A stretch of 7,925 bases of DNA from Gp7-AA10 sp035516895 (GTDB taxonomy: Bacteria > Acidobacteriota > Thermoanaerobaculia > Gp7-AA8): contig DATIZY010000075.1 in the NCBI GenBank assembly GCA_035516895.1, forward strand, positions 1-7,925. The letters are read 5' to 3'. Position numbers and translations under genes: made by a program. The stretch's first letter is position 1. Each line of letters begins with the position of its first letter. This document shows positions 5,907 to 7,925 of this stretch, piece by piece. The notes beneath the pieces are model-generated. The model was not told the DNA's origin and made no database searches. It saw only the letters and a list, made by a program, of their open reading frames with translations.

Positions 5907-7925
5907 ATGGCGACACGTTCCCGGCTGTTCGCGATTTGTTTCTTTGTCGTAGCTGCATCCGGCTTTGCGCTCGAACCGCCGGTTCCGCCTCTGCCGGTCG
6001 CGCACGGCGCGTGGCGCGGGGCACTGCTGTCATCGGCCGCGCCATTGCGGGTTGCCGCCCAGCGCGAACGCGCTGCCTCGCCGGCAGATGATTCGGAGGA
6101 GACCGTCTTTCTGCCGCTGTCGAGTGGCCTTTCGATGATTTCCGTGCCGCTGCGCACCGACTCGCAGCTCCTCTCCGACATTTTCAAGAACCTTCCCGAC
6201 GGCTCGCGCATCTGGACATGGGACACCGAGCAACAGCAATTCGTCGAAGGATTCGATCAACAGCTGCCATCGGGAGGCGGCGTGATGCTCTACCTTCCGG
6301 CGCCGGCGGTCGTCGCCATCACCGGCCAGAGCGACGCGTACTCCGACTTTCCCGTCGAGCTGGCGAACGGCTGGAATCTCGTCGGCGTTCCGTACACGAC
6401 GCCGATCGCGCGATTGGCGCTGACTGTTTATGTGAATCAGATGCAGACGCCGTTCAACGACGCGGTCGGCGAGGGAGCTCTGTCCGAGCCCGTCATGACG
6501 CTCGGTTCCGACGGCTATGAAAACGTCGGTGCTGACGATTCCTTCAAACCGATGAGCGCGTACTGGGTGTACTCGAATACCGCGGACCTCATGGACGAAC
6601 AGCCGCCGCTGCTGCTCGGTTCCCTGCCGGCGAAGTTCGCATGGTGGGTGGCGGAGAAAGCCGGCGGCGCAGCCGTGAACTATGGTGTGAGCCGGCTGCT
6701 GTCGGAGCTCACCGGCGACCCGGACACCGCGTCGCTCAACGACATCGAGAGTCAGCTGCAGCAGGTCCTCGATGCCCAGGCAGCGATCGGAGAAAACTTC
6801 AAGGAAGTCAAAACTCAGATCAACGGACTGAGTGCGAAGCTCGATGTGCTCGAGCAACGGCAGGCGATCGCGAGCGCTCGCAGTGTCATCGAGACGTTCT
6901 ACGACCCTCCCGACCTCGCGAATCAATCGCTCACGTGGTTTGCCGAAAACGGCAAGACGGCCGCGGGGCGCGCGTTGATCACCGACACCGCCAGAATCCA
7001 GTTCGCGAACTCGATCCTCGGTCAGAACAAGATCGCGACGCAGTTCACCGCGATCAACAACGCCATCATCGGCAAGGACGGCATTGGAATCATGGACGCG
7101 CTGCGCAACCAGCTCGTCGTCACCGGCACGTCGGGAGCCGACCTGCAAAAGGGCTACGAAGCGATGGAGGCCTATTTCAACGACCTCATCACGCTTCAAA
7201 ACAAGGCGATGACGTTGATTACCAACGCGATGAACACGCTCGCCGATGTGCCGGGATCCGGCTACACCGCGTCGTCCGCCGACGCATACCGGAAAGGCAC
7301 CTATTGGTCCGCGATCACCGCGGAAACGCTGCGCTTCCGCGACGCGGTCGACGGACTCGCCGCGGCGAACCTCAGGATTTCGCAGACGGTGAACGATCCG
7401 CCGGTCTCGATTCCGGCTGAGGTGAGCGATGTGATTCTGCCGCGCGCCGACTTCGGCATCATGAATCTCCTCGGCGAAGCGCCGGGCATCCGCCTTCACG
7501 CCTTCGTTTCGCCGGACATGAATCCCAACAATCCGTACTCGCTCACCGAGTTTCGGCGTTCGGCTTCGCCGAACCTGTCGACCATCACGGCGCTGCCGTC
7601 GACGGACAGCGGCTTGTGGACGACGATGAAGGACCCGTGCAATCCGGCGTGTGCGTGGCCTCTTTACGACTCGTGGCGCATCAATGTGATCAACTTCAAC
7701 GAGGTGCGCGTTACGAGCGACTGGCTGATGTACCGGACGATTCTTCCCGTCACGATGGCTGCGCGGCCGTACGTGGTCAAGCTAACGGATGCGTGGGGCC
7801 TGACAGAGGACGGCGACACCAACGCATATCCGCTGCAGTCGTTCACGTACGGAAGGGTGGACAGCAACCGCCAGCCGAGTTCCTCCGGCACGCTTTTCGG
7901 GTCCGTGGTTGTCGCGAAGCGCGCG
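5907..7925 (+). CDS. Exported protein with duplicated GWNL-like module and helical/coiled-coil domain, 3'-truncated by the window edge
   Basis: The frame is open from ATG 5907 to the last base, giving 673 codons with no stop, so the C-terminus is outside the window. MATRSRLFAICFFVVAASGFA is a clear signal peptide, with probable cleavage after GFA (residues 19-21). Residues about 67-140 and 148-228 look like two copies of one beta module. Each opens with a GWNL-type strand (SSGLSMISVP, then ANGWNLVGVP) and closes with an aromatic strand (GGGVMLYLP, then MSAYWVYSN). Residues about 240-495 are predicted mostly helical: an Ala/Gly-rich segment (FAWWVAEKAGGAAVNYG), a coiled-coil-like stretch (about 276-325, LNDIESQLQQVLDAQ), further helices and a glycine hinge (AIIGKDGIGIMDAL). 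Residues about 500-673 are beta-rich with a Cys pair (PCNPAC, 578-582). I do not recognise the family. The layout loosely recalls helical-bundle toxins or adhesins, but this is conjecture. It is divergent from the propeller mosaic gene. Confidence 0.9.
   Translation, partial: MATRSRLFAICFFVVAASGFALEPPVPPLPVAHGAWRGALLSSAAPLRVAAQRERAASPADDSEETVFLPLSSGLSMISVPLRTDSQLLSDIFKNLPDGSRIWTWDTEQQQFVEGFDQQLPSGGGVMLYLPAPAVVAITGQSDAYSDFPVELANGWNLVGVPYTTPIARLALTVYVNQMQTPFNDAVGEGALSEPVMTLGSDGYENVGADDSFKPMSAYWVYSNTADLMDEQPPLLLGSLPAKFAWWVAEKAGGAAVNYGVSRLLSELTGDPDTASLNDIESQLQQVLDAQAAIGENFKEVKTQINGLSAKLDVLEQRQAIASARSVIETFYDPPDLANQSLTWFAENGKTAAGRALITDTARIQFANSILGQNKIATQFTAINNAIIGKDGIGIMDALRNQLVVTGTSGADLQKGYEAMEAYFNDLITLQNKAMTLITNAMNTLADVPGSGYTASSADAYRKGTYWSAITAETLRFRDAVDGLAAANLRISQTVNDPPVSIPAEVSDVILPRADFGIMNLLGEAPGIRLHAFVSPDMNPNNPYSLTEFRRSASPNLSTITALPSTDSGLWTTMKDPCNPACAWPLYDSWRINVINFNEVRVTSDWLMYRTILPVTMAARPYVVKLTDAWGLTEDGDTNAYPLQSFTYGRVDSNRQPSSSGTLFGSVVVAKRA
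6099..6590 (+). repeat. Two-copy internal protein repeat (GWNL-like module)
   Basis: Residues about 65-140 (6099-6326) and 148-228 (6348-6590) of the right-hand protein align as a tandem duplication. Both run from a G-[LW]-[SN]-[ML]-[IV]-[SG]-VP strand, through a variable segment, to a WTWDTEQQQF- or GSDGYENV-like strand, and end in a hydrophobic strand (VMLYLPAP and YWVYSNTA). The duplication shows at the protein level only; the DNA copies have diverged, which implies an old event. Confidence 0.55.

Noticed and set aside
6030..7499. 489-residue open frame on the minus strand opposite the right-hand gene
   Set aside because: Its composition is Arg/Val/Gly-rich shadow sequence without domains. 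The plus-strand frame has a signal peptide and a structured protein, and stays open for 673 codons.

Overview
The window is GC-rich and densely coding, with strong G/C bias at third codon positions (judged by eye). It holds three large protein genes, two of them cut by the window edges. The gene families suggest a free-living Gram-negative soil or environmental bacterium, most plausibly Acidobacteriota or a similar phylum. The clues are a bacterial tricorn-type protease, a large secreted Asp-box (BNR) propeller mosaic, and a secreted protein with GWNL-type repeats. The lineage is inference from protein style; there is no rRNA or other marker gene here.

Layout. Positions 3-2030 (+) carry the C-terminal two thirds of a tricorn-like S41 serine protease: last propeller blades, C1, PDZ and catalytic C2 domains. 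Its start lies upstream of the window. Positions 2031-2098 form a short convergent gap almost filled by a strong near-perfect hairpin. Positions 2099-5728 (-) carry a complete 1209-residue exported mosaic protein: signal peptide, PsbP/Mog1-like domain, Asp-box propeller with a six-cysteine insert, two beta-sandwich regions and a helical tail. Positions 5729-5906 are a divergent intergenic region with the ribosome binding sites of both flanking genes. Positions 5907-7925 (+) carry an exported protein of at least 673 residues, open at the right edge. It has a duplicated GWNL-like beta module, a long helical/coiled-coil region and a beta-rich C-terminal part.

How they fit together. No shared pathway is visible. 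The protease ends tail-to-tail with the propeller gene, so the two are not co-transcribed. The propeller gene and the right-hand gene are divergent and could share regulation through the 178-bp gap. Both encode large exported mosaics without enzymatic motifs that I recognise, so surface or extracellular binding roles are the most cautious reading. I saw no RNA genes, CRISPR arrays, insertion sequences or attachment sites. The closest thing to an undescribed element is the right-hand protein, whose architecture I cannot assign to a known family.
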